Shown here: piece after piece, positions 36,385 to 46,212 of the stretch | Position numbering within the stretch: position 1 is the first letter of the stretch | How the letters are laid out: each line of letters begins with the position of its first letter | NCBI RefSeq assembly: GCF_900157365.1 | Contig: NZ_FUEZ01000003.1 | Coordinates: forward strand, 310,001 to 374,000 | From: Mycobacterium numidiamassiliense | GTDB taxonomy: Bacteria > Actinomycetota > Actinomycetes > Mycobacteriales > Mycobacteriaceae | Direction of reading: 5' to 3' | Length of the DNA: 64,000 nt | Translations under genes and position numbers: made by a program | The notes under the pieces: model-generated | What the model saw: only the letters and a program-made list of their open reading frames with translations | Told to the model about the DNA's origin: nothing | Databases searched by the model: none

Positions 36385-38496
36385 ATGCCTGCCCCACGTA
36401 AACCCGACCAGTCCAGTCCCAAGCTCACCAGCCCGACCGGTGTCACTAACGGCCAGACGCCTGATATCGATCCGCGGTCCCAGTCCGGTAAGTACCTGAC
36501 CACCGCGCAGGGCTTGCGGCTGCCCGATACCGATCACTCCCTCAAGGCCGGGGACCGCGGTCCGACTCTGTTAGAGGACTTTCATCTGCGGGAGAAGATC
36601 ACACACTTCGATCACGAGCGCATCCCGGAGCGCGTCGTGCACGCCCGCGGTGCGGCGGCACACGGTGTGTTCGAGTCCTATGGCACCGCGAAGTCGGTCA
36701 CCAAAGCCGGATTCCTCGGCAAGAAGGGCACGAAAACCGATGTCTTTACCCGCTTTTCAACCGTGCTAGGTTCGCGCGGTTCGGCCGACACGGTCCGTGA
36801 CACCCGAGGGTTTGCGGTGAAGTTCTACACCGAGGAAGGCACCTTCGATCTCGTAGGCAATAACATGCCCGTTTTCTTCATCCAGGACGGCATCAAGTTT
36901 CCCGACATCATCCACGCCGCCAAGCCGCAACCGGATCGCGAAATCCCACAGGCACAATCCGCGCATGACACGTTCTGGGACTTCGTGTCGCTGCATACCG
37001 AGGCCACTCACCACGTGTTGTGGAACATGAGCGATCGGGGCATCCCACGGTCTTACCGGACCATGGAAGGGTTCGGAGTACATACCTTCCGGCTCGTCAA
37101 TGCCGCCGGCAAAACCAGCCTGGTGAAGTTCCACTGGAAGCCGGTCGCCGGAGTGCATTCCTTGGTGTGGGAAGAGGCGCAGATCGCCGCCGGGTGCGAC
37201 CCAGACTTTCACCGCCGCGACATGGCCGACGGCATCGAGGCTGGCGCCTTCCTCGAGTATGAACTCGGCATCCAGGTGCTGCCCGATGATGGCAGCGATG
37301 CCTTCGAAGGCATCGACCTGCTCGACCCGACCAAATTGGTCCCCGAGGAGCTGGCCCAAGTGCAGCTGATCGGAAAGATGACGCTAAATCGCAACCCCAC
37401 CAACTACTTTGCCGAAACCGAACAAGTCGCCTTCCACACCGGCAACCTGGTGCCGGGTATCGAACCCACCAACGACCCCCTCATGCAAGCCCGGTTGTTC
37501 TCCTATCTGGACACCCAGATCACCCGGCTCGGCGGCCCGAACTTTGCGCAGCTGCCGATAAACCGGCCACACTGCCCGGTCAATGACATGCTGCGCGACG
37601 GGATGCATCAGACCGCCATCCACACGGGCACCGCCGCCTACCACCCCAACAGCATCGACGATGACGAGCCACTGCTGGCCGGCGAGAAGGACGGCGGCTA
37701 TGTGCAAACGCCGCGGGTGATCGACGGCCCCGCGACGCGAGCCCAACCGGCCTCCTTCGACGACCACTTCTCCCAGGCGACGATGTTCTACCGCAGCCTG
37801 AGCCCGATCGAACAAGCCCACGTGGTGGAGGCTTTCACCTTCGAACTAGGCAAGGTCTACGAGCAGGACATCAAAAAGCGCGAATTGCGGGTTCTGGCCA
37901 ATGTCGACACCGATCTGTGCGAGCAGGTGGCCGCGGGCCTGGGTTTGGCGGCTCCGAAAGGCAAGCCCGCCGAGCACGTCATGATTTCGCCGGCACTTGT
38001 GCAGATCTTGGCCGAGCCGGGACGAATCGATGGACGCAAGATCGGCATCATCGCCGACACGGGCTCCGACCTCGCCGGGGTGTCGAAGCTGGTGAAATCG
38101 GTCGCCGGGCTTGGCGTCACCGCACTGGTGATCGCCCCGTGCGGCGGCGTTTTGAAGGCTGGTCGCCGCAGCGTCACGGTGGACCGGACGCTACTGACGG
38201 CGCGGTCGATCGAGTTCGACGCGCTCGTCGTAGCCGATGGGACGGCAGCGACCACCGATATCAAGCTGGTTGTTTTGCTCCAGGAAGCGTTCCGGCACTG
38301 CAAGGTCATCGCCGCGTGGGGCGATGGTGTCGCAATCCTGGACTCGGCGGGCATCACCGTCGCGGATCCGGGGATCGAGACCGCCGATACGGTGGACACC
38401 GTATTTACCGCCGCGTTGGCAGCCGGGTTGGGATTGCATCGGGTGTGGGATCGAGCCGCTCTCGTGATGGCCTCGGCTGTACCTCCCGCAGGCTGA
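36385..38496 (+). CDS. katE: Large-subunit (clade 2, HPII-type) catalase
   Basis: A 703-residue heme catalase, of the size of large-subunit enzymes (about 700-750). The active-site His is in [18 protein letters not shown], and the Asn in [20 protein letters not shown]. The heme-ligand Tyr is in [15 protein letters not shown]. From about residue 540 the protein has the flavodoxin/glutaminase-like C-terminal domain typical of this clade ([20 protein letters not shown], then [15 protein letters not shown]). It degrades H2O2 to water and oxygen in the cytoplasm. The ATG follows TTGGAGAACGT. The downstream FAD/Rieske gene, 85 bases away on the same strand, may be co-transcribed. Confidence 0.95.
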   Translation: MPAPRKPDQSSPKLTSPTGVTNGQTPDIDPRSQSGKYLTTAQGLRLPDTDHSLKAGDRGPTLLEDFHLREKITHFDHERIPERVVHARGAAAHGVFESYGTAKSVTKAGFLGKKGTKTDVFTRFSTVLGSRGSADTVRDTRGFAVKFYTEEGTFDLVGNNMPVFFIQDGIKFPDIIHAAKPQPDREIPQAQSAHDTFWDFVSLHTEATHHVLWNMSDRGIPRSYRTMEGFGVHTFRLVNAAGKTSLVKFHWKPVAGVHSLVWEEAQIAAGCDPDFHRRDMADGIEAGAFLEYELGIQVLPDDGSDAFEGIDLLDPTKLVPEELAQVQLIGKMTLNRNPTNYFAETEQVAFHTGNLVPGIEPTNDPLMQARLFSYLDTQITRLGGPNFAQLPINRPHCPVNDMLRDGMHQTAIHTGTAAYHPNSIDDDEPLLAGEKDGGYVQTPRVIDGPATRAQPASFDDHFSQATMFYRSLSPIEQAHVVEAFTFELGKVYEQDIKKRELRVLANVDTDLCEQVAAGLGLAAPKGKPAEHVMISPALVQILAEPGRIDGRKIGIIADTGSDLAGVSKLVKSVAGLGVTALVIAPCGGVLKAGRRSVTVDRTLLTARSIEFDALVVADGTAATTDIKLVVLLQEAFRHCKVIAAWGDGVAILDSAGITVADPGIETADTVDTVFTAALAAGLGLHRVWDRAALVMASAVPPAG

Positions 38497-38581
38497 TGGT
38501 TTTGTCGCCGTTATCGGCAGCGCCGTCACGCATCCAAGAGAGCAGTCGTTTCCCGAACGCACCGAGGGGTATCAGCCAACA

Positions 38582-40099
38582 ATGACGTCCTTATGGCTTA
38601 CCGAACGAGTCGAAAAGCCCTGGGCTGCAAGCCAGCTCGACGACAGCGCCCGGTCCGCCGATGCCGTCGTCGTGGGTGCGGGCATCACTGGGCTGATGAC
38701 CGCGGTGCTGCTGGCGCGTGCCGGTAGAGACGTGCTGGTGTTGGAAGCACGCACGGTGGGTGCCTGCGCCACTGGAAATACCACTGCCAAGATCAGCTTG
38801 CTGCAGGGCAGCCATCTGTCGAAGATCCTGTCCAAGCACGGCAACGGCGTGGCCCGCGCGTACGTGGACGGCAACCATGAAGGTCAGAGTTGGATTCTCG
38901 ACCACTGCGAGGCGCGCGGCGTCGCAGTGCAGCGCGAGGATGCCTATACTTACGCTCAGTCCGCCAAAGGCATCGCGTCCGCGCGGGCCGAACTAAAAGC
39001 GTGCCAGGCGGTCGGTCTGCCCGCGGAGTGGGAAGACGATGCCAAAGTGCCGTTCCCGTATCACGGTGGCGTGCGGCTCGCCGACCAGGCGCAGTTCGAT
39101 CCGATGTCGTTCCTTGACGCGTTGGCTCTCGAATTAATTGGCCGCGGTGGACGATTAGTGGAACACACTCGGGTGCGACGGGTATCCGGCCACGGAAACC
39201 GCCTACGCATCCAAGTCAACGATGCCGCACAGCAAGAAGTCCAGATCGAGGCCGCGCAGTTGGTGCTCGCCACTGGGATTCCGATACTGGACCGCGGCGG
39301 CTTTTTCGCGCGCGTAAAGCCCAGCCGGTCTTACTGTTTCGCGTTCAAGGTCCCAGGCGATATCACCCGGCCGATGATGATTTCCACCGACTCCCCCACG
39401 CGTTCAGTGCGTTACGCGCCGGTCCAGGATGGAGAGCGGCTGATCGTGGGCGGGGCGGGCCACACCGTTGGTCGCGAAAAGAGACCCTCCGAAGCGCTGG
39501 AGGAATTGTTGTCGTGGGCGCGTATTCATTACCCGGGCGCCGTGCAGACTCATTTTTGGTCGGCACAGGACTACACACCGATCGATGATTTGCCCTATGT
39601 AGGTCCCATCTTGCCGAGTAATGACTCCATCTTCGTCGCAACGGGTTTCAACAAATGGGGTATGACCAACGGCGCGGCCGCAGCACTGGCGCTGTCGAGC
39701 CGGATACTGGGCGGCCGGATGGACTGGTCCAGTGCATTCGATAGCTGGAGCCCACACGAACTGTCGGGGCTGCGAACCGCGCTGCGTTCCAACATCGAGG
39801 TCGGCTTTAACTTGGCCAAGGGCTGGGTTACCCCGGCGGCACGCACGAGCCGTCGTAGTCTCAACCAGGACGAGAGCGGCGTGGTGAGCGGACCGCCCTG
39901 GCATCTGGAAGCAAGATCGCGGGTCGATGGCACGGAGCATCGTGTCTCGCCGGTGTGCCCCCATCTCGGGGGGATCGTGAATTGGAACGACGCCGATCTG
40001 TCGTGGGAGTGCCCGCTGCACGGTTCGCGGTTCGCGCCGGACGGCACGCTGCTGGAAGGACCGGCCACCCGCGATTTGACCGCGCATTCGTGCTCGTAA
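38582..40099 (+). CDS. FAD-dependent oxidoreductase with C-terminal Rieske domain
   Basis: A 505-residue two-domain protein. Residues 25-375 form a DAO-type FAD domain (DAVVVGAGITGLMTAVLLAR, with the GxGxxG motif; late segment GMTNGAAAALALSSRILGG). Residues about 430-505 form a Rieske [2Fe-2S] domain with both ligand loops, VCPHLGGIV and CPLHGSRFAPDG. Such fusions pass electrons from the flavin to an iron-sulfur centre, but the substrate is not known. It follows the catalase gene and precedes an SRPBCC protein, suggesting a stress- or lipid-linked redox role. The ATG has a weak ribosome binding site. Confidence 0.88.
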   Translation: MTSLWLTERVEKPWAASQLDDSARSADAVVVGAGITGLMTAVLLARAGRDVLVLEARTVGACATGNTTAKISLLQGSHLSKILSKHGNGVARAYVDGNHEGQSWILDHCEARGVAVQREDAYTYAQSAKGIASARAELKACQAVGLPAEWEDDAKVPFPYHGGVRLADQAQFDPMSFLDALALELIGRGGRLVEHTRVRRVSGHGNRLRIQVNDAAQQEVQIEAAQLVLATGIPILDRGGFFARVKPSRSYCFAFKVPGDITRPMMISTDSPTRSVRYAPVQDGERLIVGGAGHTVGREKRPSEALEELLSWARIHYPGAVQTHFWSAQDYTPIDDLPYVGPILPSNDSIFVATGFNKWGMTNGAAAALALSSRILGGRMDWSSAFDSWSPHELSGLRTALRSNIEVGFNLAKGWVTPAARTSRRSLNQDESGVVSGPPWHLEARSRVDGTEHRVSPVCPHLGGIVNWNDADLSWECPLHGSRFAPDGTLLEGPATRDLTAHSCS

Positions 40100-40205
40100 A
40101 TATTGTTGTGCGTGAGGCACTTTCGCGATAGTCCCAGCGACGCTTACCCCTCACCGCATCGGCACCGCGAGCCGCAGACACGTCTGCGAAAGGAAGGACA
40201 TATCC

Positions 40206-40655
40206 ATGACCGTGACCCGAGACATCGCCGCCAGCCGGCAACGCGTATGGGACGTACTGGCCAACGGCTGGACATACTCAGGCTGGGTGGTGGGCAACAG
40301 CCGAATCCGCGCAGTGGATTCGAACTGGCCCGCGCCAGGCACCCGCATTCTGCACTCCATCGGCACCTGGCCGGCGGTGATCGACGACGAGACGGTGGTA
40401 GAACACAGCATCCCCGGTGAGGAGCTGGTTCTAATGGCAAAAATCCGGCCAGCAGCACAGGCTCGAATTACGTTGCGGCTGAGCGACCTTCCCGACGGCG
40501 GATGCCGCGTCGCGATGACCGAGATTGTGGTGAGCCGCCCTCTGCGCTGGGTACCCGACAGCGTGCAGTTGCTCGGCGTGGCTCCCCGAAACCGCGAATG
40601 CATGTGGCGCTTAGGCAAGATCGCCGAACAGCAAGTCCCCGACGCGATCGAATAG
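40206..40655 (+). CDS. SRPBCC (polyketide cyclase/START-like) family protein
   Basis: A 149-residue helix-grip protein that binds hydrophobic ligands in a central cavity. The start MTVTRDIAASRQRVWDVLAN is the typical first strand and helix. GWTYSGWVVGNSRIRAVDSN and RVAMTEIVVSRPLRWVPDSV follow. AAAGGAAGGA precedes the ATG by seven bases. Mycobacteria have many such proteins near lipid or redox genes. It may carry or modify a substrate of the adjacent FAD/Rieske enzyme, but this is only suggested by position. Confidence 0.8.
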   Translation: MTVTRDIAASRQRVWDVLANGWTYSGWVVGNSRIRAVDSNWPAPGTRILHSIGTWPAVIDDETVVEHSIPGEELVLMAKIRPAAQARITLRLSDLPDGGCRVAMTEIVVSRPLRWVPDSVQLLGVAPRNRECMWRLGKIAEQQVPDAIE

Positions 40656-40685
40656 TGCTGGCAGCGCCAACGAATTTCCACCTGG

Positions 40686-41432
40686 CTAGCCGGAGAAGAC
40701 GACGAACCAGATGGCGATGTAGTGACAAAGTGCCGCGACCGCGGTGCAAGCGTGGAATATCTCGTGATAGCCGAATGTCTTCGGCCACGGGTCGGGCCAA
40801 CGCAGGGCGTAAAACACCGCGCCGACGCTGTAGAGCACGCCGCCCACGACGAGCAGTATGGTCGGCGCCCAGCCGGCGTGGTGCACAATCGTCTTGCCGA
40901 ACCAGACGGCCACCCAGCCCAGCAACAGATAGAGCGGCACGCCGACCCAGCGCGGCGCCGTCGGCCAAAACAGCGTCAACGCAATCCCAGCCGCCGCGCC
41001 GGCCCACACGATCTCCATCACCACATACGCCGTCGTGTGCGATAAGCCCAGCCTGGCGATCGGTGTGTAGCTGCCGGCGATGAGTAGGAAGATCATCGCG
41101 TGATCGAGCCGCCTCATCCATTGCCTGGCGGTCGCCGACTTCCAGTCGACGCGATGGTAAACAGCACTGACCGTGAACATCGCTATCACCGTCAGGGCGT
41201 ACGTCAGCGTCGAGTGCCCGGCCCGTTTGGATGCCTCTGCCCAAGAAACGGCGACCAGTGCCGTACCCGCAATGGCAGCCACGACGGCGCAGTATTGGTG
41301 GATCCATCCGCGTAGCCGTGGCTTCACGAGACTAGGCGCGGCGCCCTGGGCACGGGTGTCGCTCAGCTCGCCGATAACCGCGGTCGCGCCCGTAGATTCG
41401 GGTTGCGCCGCGGCAGCGGTGTGGTGAGTCAC
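40686..41432 (-). CDS. PAQR/hemolysin III family membrane protein
   Basis: A 248-residue protein with seven membrane segments. PAQR motifs are SAVYHRVDW with the conserved His, [20 protein letters not shown] (the Asp-His-Ala family signature), and [20 protein letters not shown] with two His at the C-terminal end. These residues bind zinc in adiponectin-receptor-like lipid hydrolases. The protein is close in size and sequence style to M. tuberculosis Rv1085c. The bacterial role is not settled; ceramidase-like or membrane-fluidity functions have been proposed. The N-terminal 40 residues are hydrophilic. It is convergent with the SRPBCC gene. Confidence 0.88.
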   Translation of the reverse strand: MTHHTAAAAQPESTGATAVIGELSDTRAQGAAPSLVKPRLRGWIHQYCAVVAAIAGTALVAVSWAEASKRAGHSTLTYALTVIAMFTVSAVYHRVDWKSATARQWMRRLDHAMIFLLIAGSYTPIARLGLSHTTAYVVMEIVWAGAAAGIALTLFWPTAPRWVGVPLYLLLGWVAVWFGKTIVHHAGWAPTILLVVGGVLYSVGAVFYALRWPDPWPKTFGYHEIFHACTAVAALCHYIAIWFVVFSG

Positions 41433-41652
41433 TATTCCCCCTTAAGGCCAGCAATCCGCATCCCCACTGACATCGTTGCGCGGCAGGCTATGGAACCGCT
41501 GTGTCGAACCTATGAATCACTGGCCCAGTTGTTCACGTCGCCTCAGCGCGAGGTCGCCGAAACGTTCGGCCGAGGCGGTTGTCGCGGCAACGTGCGTCGC
41601 TGTCGGGTCTTACGTGGGGACAGTTGATGAACCACCTGCGCCGCTGAAGTTT

Positions 41653-42354
41653 TCAGTTGCTGTCGCCGCAGGTTTCGATAACGCGTTGGGCAACGCCGGC
41701 GAGCTTAGTTTGACTCTCTTGGGACAGCGACCGCAGCATCTCGAAGGCGCGCACATCATCGACGCCGTAGCGTTCCATGATGATGCCTTTGGCTTGACCA
41801 ATCCGGTCTCTGGTCGATAACGCCGCTTGCATCTGCTCGCCGTGGCGCCTTGCCAAAATCGCTGCAGCACCATGGGCGGCAAGAACTGCGCCAGTGGTCT
41901 CGGCATCGGTGTCCCAGACGCCAGCGCTGAATGAAAACAAGTTCAGCGCGCCCGCCGTGCGGTCTGCGGTGTACAGCTTGAAAGACAGGCCACTGAGCAC
42001 GCCGAGCTTCACAGCCGCAGGTGCATACCGTGGCCAGCGCGACTCCGTACGGAGATCGTCACTCCGCACAACCGTTTCCTGAAGAGCGGCCTCGGCGCAG
42101 GGTCCTTCCCCGAAGTCGTGCTGCAGCTTGTCGAGCTCTGAAGCCAAGCCTGAGGTATCTGCCAAGGACTCAAAATCTCCGCCCTTTTTCACAAGCAGAA
42201 TTCCCGAAACGTCGGCGCCTGGTATGAGCTCCACCGCCGTCGCGGTCACGTCGTTGAGTATTTGCTCGAGAGTGCGAGGCGCGGCAATCATGCGTGCGAG
42301 CTCAGCCATGCGCACAGCAAGGTCGTGCCTGAGGGCCGGGTTGGAAGGGTCCAT
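41653..42354 (-). CDS. GAF-ANTAR RNA-binding regulator
   Basis: A 233-residue protein with an N-terminal GAF domain (about 20-160; LDKLQHDFGEGPCAEAALQE is the usual GAF segment in this family) and a C-terminal ANTAR domain (about 165-225; LSTRDRIGQAKGIIMERYGV and DDVRAFEMLRSLSQESQTKL). ANTAR domains bind paired RNA hexaloops and control transcription antitermination. Mycobacteria use such proteins in stress and lipid regulation. The stop lies 220 bases from the PAQR gene end, on the same strand. The signal sensed is unknown. Confidence 0.88.
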   Translation of the reverse strand: MDPSNPALRHDLAVRMAELARMIAAPRTLEQILNDVTATAVELIPGADVSGILLVKKGGDFESLADTSGLASELDKLQHDFGEGPCAEAALQETVVRSDDLRTESRWPRYAPAAVKLGVLSGLSFKLYTADRTAGALNLFSFSAGVWDTDAETTGAVLAAHGAAAILARRHGEQMQAALSTRDRIGQAKGIIMERYGVDDVRAFEMLRSLSQESQTKLAGVAQRVIETCGDSN

Positions 42355-42731
42355 GCGATCCGATTACCCAGGATTCAGCCGGCAACGCGACTAATCATCG
42401 GAAACCAGTCGACGGAAGCAGATGGCCACAGGCTTCCGTCGCGCCATCGACTCGTGCCGTTAGCAGGTCACGGATTCATCACGATCGCGTTCACGATTTC
42501 TTAAGAGGAGCTTCGTCTTCCTAAGAATTCTCAGCAAATGTCGGACTTTTTTTGTTGTCCGCGTTACACATGGCCCCGCTGTGGTGGAAGTTGCTCGCGC
42601 CCAAGTGGCGATGCCAGGTTCGCGTTCGTTGCGGGAGAACGCCACCGTCTCTTCTTTCCGCTACGTTGGATTCTGGGACGAGCAGTGTTCCCGGCAATCA
42701 GTCCAGATCAATTCGAAGGACAACGCTAATC
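42355..42731. other. Intergenic region between divergent regulator and hemophore-like genes
   Basis: About 375 bases without a convincing gene. It is AT-richer near 42490-42560 and contains a near-palindrome, listed separately, and a short hairpin with a T-rich loop (CGGAC/GTCCG, about 42542-42561). Confidence 0.5.
42498..42527. promoter_or_regulatory. Near-palindrome TTCTTA...TAAGAA
   Basis: TTCTTA (42498-42503) and TAAGAA (42522-42527) are perfect inverted arms 18 bases apart, with partial symmetry continuing inward (AGAGGA and TCTTCC). The element is about 205 bases before the hemophore-like gene and could be an operator or an RNA hairpin. No regulator is identified. Confidence 0.35.
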
Positions 42732-43130
42732 ATGAAAATCAGCAGTATCGTCGCGCGCCGGCAGATAGTCGGAATCAGCGCCGGGTGTCTGCTCGGGGGA
42801 ATGGCGATGGGGATCGCCGCTGCGCCGTTGGCGGCGGCAGCACCTGACTGCAGTCCCGCCGGGGTGAACACCACTGTTTCCTCGGTGACCGGCTCGGCAG
42901 AGCAGTACCTCGCGGGGCATCCCGATGCCAACCAGGTGGTCATGGCCGCCTATGGCCAGCCTGCTCCGCAGGCCGCGTCCAGCCTGCGCGGCTACTTCAC
43001 CGCGCATCCGAACGAGTACTACGACCTGCGCGGCATTCTGGCGCCGATCGGCGACACCGAACGCCAATGCAACGTGGCCGCACTGCCACCGAATCTGGAA
43101 TCCGCTTACCACCAGTTCATGGCCGGCTGA
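42732..43130 (+). CDS. Exported hemophore-related (heme-binding) protein
   Basis: A 132-residue secreted protein. The ATG follows GAAGGA, and residues 1-38 form a signal peptide (IVGISAGCLLGGMAMGIAAA then PLAAAAPDCS). The mature part is helical with two cysteines (PDCSPAG and RQCNVAALP) that can form the disulfide seen in mycobacterial hemophores. VTGSAEQYLAGHPDANQVVM and SLRGYFTAHPNEYYDLRGIL match the family of Rv0203-like and hemophore-related proteins. A role in extracellular heme capture is likely. A strong terminator follows. Confidence 0.8.
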   Translation: MKISSIVARRQIVGISAGCLLGGMAMGIAAAPLAAAAPDCSPAGVNTTVSSVTGSAEQYLAGHPDANQVVMAAYGQPAPQAASSLRGYFTAHPNEYYDLRGILAPIGDTERQCNVAALPPNLESAYHQFMAG

Positions 43131-43142
43131 TTCTGCCCGAAG

Positions 43143-43170
43143 CGACCCGCCACGGCGCCGTGGCGGGTCG
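43143..43170. terminator. Bidirectional terminator hairpin
   Basis: CGACCCGCCACGGC and its exact reverse complement GCCGTGGCGGGTCG form a perfect 28-base palindrome, 13 bases after the stop of the hemophore-like gene and about 65 bases beyond the stop of the convergent HD gene. Its GC-rich stem and place between convergent genes fit a factor-independent terminator for both. Confidence 0.7.
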
Positions 43171-43171
43171 T

Positions 43172-43190
43172 TACGTTGTAGTACAACGTA
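43172..43190. promoter_or_regulatory. Perfect 19-bp palindrome TACGTTGTAGTACAACGTA
   Basis: The arms TACGTTGTA and TACAACGTA flank one central G. The size and symmetry are those of a TetR-family operator. It lies between two convergent genes rather than at a start codon, directly next to the terminator hairpin, so its role is unclear. Confidence 0.5.
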
Positions 43191-43234
43191 TTTCGTCACA
43201 CGGCCTGAAAGGCGTGCCGGCCACAAACAAGGCC

Positions 43235-43861
43235 TCAGCGGTCGATGCCTTCATGACCGGAGCGGACCAGCGCGTTGCGGGGAAGCAGGAAGCCAGGCAG
43301 CTGGAACTTGCGGACCGCCCGTAGCGCCCCCGATGGGACCACCCGCTTGAAGAAAACGCTGGCGTCAAAAGCAGCGCGCACTTCCGTCACGTAGGACCTC
43401 GGGATACCGAATCGGATCCGACCCTGGCTGACGTCGACGAGGTCGGCCCGCCGAAAGGCCTCCACCAGCGGTGCGTGTGCTCGGGTCTGCCGGTATCTGG
43501 AGAGCCGATGATGCTCGGCGACCATCAACGCCAGCTCGTCGGACCAGTTCTCCCGGCCGGTCTCCTGCAGCCAGGCGTCCTGCGCCTCGATCGAAGGCAC
43601 CAGGTAGTCCAGCGTGTCGAACGCCGCCAGGTCATGAAACGCTGCGGCAATCGCGAGCTTGTCGTCGCGTTGAGGTCCGTCTGGAGCCAGGGCGCGAGCG
43701 AAATTCACGACGCGGTACGCGTGCGCTTTGTAGGCGTCGTAGCCCTCATCGTCACCGTGACAGTGCTGGCGGTGAGACCCGAGGATCTCGTCGACCAAGG
43801 GCAAGCTGCGGAGTATCTCCGGCGGAATCACAGCATGAGCGTACGTCCGGGGCCGCTTCAC
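43235..43861 (-). CDS. HD-domain protein
   Basis: A 208-residue protein with an HD-superfamily metal site. YDAYKAHAYRVVNFARAL provides the first His, AAAFHDLAAFDTLDY the HD pair, and MVAEHHRLSRYR a further His. HD proteins hydrolyse phosphates of nucleotides or related compounds. The C-terminal third is a separate helical region ending KFQLPGFLLPRNALVRSGHE. The GTG start has no clear ribosome binding site; GTG 43831 would be a shorter option. It is divergent from the acyl-CoA synthetase with only 32 bases between starts. The substrate is unknown. Confidence 0.75.
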   Translation of the reverse strand: MKRPRTYAHAVIPPEILRSLPLVDEILGSHRQHCHGDDEGYDAYKAHAYRVVNFARALAPDGPQRDDKLAIAAAFHDLAAFDTLDYLVPSIEAQDAWLQETGRENWSDELALMVAEHHRLSRYRQTRAHAPLVEAFRRADLVDVSQGRIRFGIPRSYVTEVRAAFDASVFFKRVVPSGALRAVRKFQLPGFLLPRNALVRSGHEGIDR

Positions 43862-43893
43862 ATCCCGGGACTGTTTGGTGATAGGACCTGGGT

Positions 43894-45441
43894 GTGACCC
43901 AACCCCGACCGCTCACGATTCCGGCCCTGCTCGCGCAGAGCGTCCGCCTGTTCGGCCAGGAAACCTACGTGGTCACACCAACCGACCGAGTCACATACGA
44001 GCAGGCGGAGCAGCGTTCGGCGCACATCGCACGCTGGTTACTCCAAGAAGGCGTCGGCAAGGGCAGCCGCGTCGGGCTGTTCTTCACCAATGGCGTGGAG
44101 TGGATCACGTGGTGGCTCGCTGTGTCGCGGATCGGCGCCCTGGCCGTCCCCATGAGCACGATGTACACGCCAGCCGAGATCGCAAAAGTATTGCGGCTGG
44201 CAGACATTGGGCTGTTAGTTGCCGCCAGCCAGGTATTGGGCAAAGACGTCGCCGAAAGATTCGAAGCCGCACTGCCAGAACTACCTGTTCAGCAAGCCGG
44301 CCACTTGGCATTGCCCGCCGCGCCGTATCTGCGCCGTGTCGTGCTCACCGGCGAAGCCGACCGGGAATGGGCGACACGCTGGGACGGGGATACGGCCGCG
44401 GGCGTCCCCGACGATGTGCTGGCCGCGGTCGAGGATGAGGTGTCCCCCGCCGATCTGGCCATCATGGTGCACACCTCGGGATCCACCGCTGATCCCAAAG
44501 GCGTGCTGCACACCCATGGCACCGTCGTCCGGCAGACCTCGACATGGCCAACCGCCATACGGGCGATCACCGGGTCAGCGTCCCCGGCCAGGATCCTCTG
44601 CGCGATGCCCTTCTTCTGGATCGGCGGATTGCTCGCCGTTACGGGGGCGCTGCATGAACCCGTCACGCTTCTGGTCCTGCCTCGTCTCGACGCCGGCACC
44701 GCGCTGGATCTCGTCGAACAGGAGCGCGCCACCGGGATCGTGGGATGGCCCGCCTTCACCCAGCGCCTGCGGGAGCACCCCTCCTTCGCCGATCGTGACC
44801 TCAGCAGCGCACCGCTCCTGCGCGACGGTCCGCTGGACCTTGCCATGATCGACGTCCCCGACGGATTCCCGATACACCGCACCATGTCTGAGACCGCGGG
44901 TGGCTTCGCCTTCACCGACATCGCCATCGTCGACGAAGGCGGGGCCGCGGTCGCCACGGGAGACACCGGCGAGCTCCTCGTCCGAGGGATCGGCGCAATG
45001 GCCGGCTACAACAAACGCGAACGTTGGGAAACCTTCGACGCCGACGGCTGGTACCACACCGACGACCGCGTCTATCGCAAAGAAAATGACCCGCGATTGT
45101 TTTATGTCGGACGGACCAGTGAACTCATCAAATCCGCGGGCGCCAATGTCTCCCCGCTCGAGGTCGAGGCAGTCGTCGAGGAATTCGATGACGTCGCCCA
45201 GTGTGTCGTCGTCGGGATCGATGACCCGGAGCGGGGCGAGCAGGTATGCGCCGTCGTCGTCGCCGCGGGGGCGACGATCGACGTGTCCTCCCTGGCTGCA
45301 CGAGCACGAAATCAATTGTCTGCGTATAAGGTTCCGACGCGCTGGGCGATCGCGACCAGCGACCAGATACCCACCCTGCCCAGTGGCAAGCTCAACCGAA
45401 AAGCCTTGCGGGCCATGCTGATCGACGGCTCACTGGGCTGA
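43894..45441 (+). CDS. AMP-dependent acyl-CoA synthetase/ligase (FadD-like)
   Basis: A 515-residue adenylate-forming enzyme that activates a carboxylic acid with ATP and couples it to CoA. The phosphate loop is HTSGSTADPKGVLHTHG. RTMSETAGGF stands in for the GMTE motif. DGWYHTDD, FYVGRTSELIKSAGANVSP and the C-terminal catalytic lysine in PSGKLNRKALR complete the set. The length is normal. The natural acid cannot be inferred. The 3' end overlaps the convergent enoyl-CoA hydratase gene by 12 bases, and the pairing suggests a small acyl-CoA catabolic unit. Confidence 0.9.
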   Translation: MTQPRPLTIPALLAQSVRLFGQETYVVTPTDRVTYEQAEQRSAHIARWLLQEGVGKGSRVGLFFTNGVEWITWWLAVSRIGALAVPMSTMYTPAEIAKVLRLADIGLLVAASQVLGKDVAERFEAALPELPVQQAGHLALPAAPYLRRVVLTGEADREWATRWDGDTAAGVPDDVLAAVEDEVSPADLAIMVHTSGSTADPKGVLHTHGTVVRQTSTWPTAIRAITGSASPARILCAMPFFWIGGLLAVTGALHEPVTLLVLPRLDAGTALDLVEQERATGIVGWPAFTQRLREHPSFADRDLSSAPLLRDGPLDLAMIDVPDGFPIHRTMSETAGGFAFTDIAIVDEGGAAVATGDTGELLVRGIGAMAGYNKRERWETFDADGWYHTDDRVYRKENDPRLFYVGRTSELIKSAGANVSPLEVEAVVEEFDDVAQCVVVGIDDPERGEQVCAVVVAAGATIDVSSLAARARNQLSAYKVPTRWAIATSDQIPTLPSGKLNRKALRAMLIDGSLG

Positions 45442-46212
45442 CTTCCCACCGATCTGGCTTCGGTTGCGCGCCGACACGTCGCCGAAGCGCTCACCAAGGC
45501 CGACGAAATCGCGTTTCTGCGATCCGGCGATCTCACCCTCGGCGGCTAAGGCCGGGGCGATGACAGCAGACGTGCCACGTACGTAGATTTCCTTGAGCCC
45601 CAGCATGGTCGGACCCGGCACTTCACAAATCTGGGCGGCCAGCGCGACGGTTCGGCTAAGCAGCTGGTCATGCGCGACCACTTCGGTGACCAGCCCAATG
45701 CGTTCGGCCCTGGCCGCGTCGACCACCTCACCGGTCATGGACAGGCGCCGCGCCATCGAGGCGCCGACCACCTGGGGCAGGCGAGCCGTCATCCCGCCAC
45801 CGGGCAAGATGCCGACCCGGGCGTGGGTGTCGGCGAAGACCGCACGTTCTGAGGCGACGAGAAAGTCGCAGCCAAGGGCTAGCTCGAGACCTCCCGTGAA
45901 AGTCGCTCCGTTGATCGCGCCGAGGATCGGGGTGCGCATCTCGGCGGCCGCGGCAATGCAGCTGTTGGTCTTGAACTCAGCAAAATAGTCCATTCCATCG
46001 CGCGCGGCTTCCTTCAGATCGACTCCCGCGCAGAAGGCCGGGTCAGCCCCCGTGAGGACGACCGCCCGCACGGACTCGTCGGCATCGGACTCCTTGAGCG
46101 CCGTGTACAAAGCCCGAATAAGATTGCGGCTCAACGCGTTTCGCGCCTCAGGACGGTTCAGCGTGAGGACGCGCACCGGGCCCTGGTCGCTGCGAATCAG
46201 TGTTTCGCTCAT
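45430..46212 (-). CDS. Enoyl-CoA hydratase/isomerase family protein
   Basis: A 260-residue crotonase-fold protein. The CoA-binding and oxyanion loops are DPAFCAGVDLKEAA and AINGATFTGGLELALGCDFL, followed by FADTHARVGILPGGGMTARL. The first catalytic acidic position of true hydratases is a Gly-Leu-Glu segment here (GGLELAL), so hydratase or isomerase activity is possible. It acts on acyl-CoA thioesters in the cytoplasm. It is convergent with the acyl-CoA synthetase and may serve the same pathway. Confidence 0.88.
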   Translation of the reverse strand: MSETLIRSDQGPVRVLTLNRPEARNALSRNLIRALYTALKESDADESVRAVVLTGADPAFCAGVDLKEAARDGMDYFAEFKTNSCIAAAAEMRTPILGAINGATFTGGLELALGCDFLVASERAVFADTHARVGILPGGGMTARLPQVVGASMARRLSMTGEVVDAARAERIGLVTEVVAHDQLLSRTVALAAQICEVPGPTMLGLKEIYVRGTSAVIAPALAAEGEIAGSQKRDFVGLGERFGDVSARNRSQIGGKSAQ

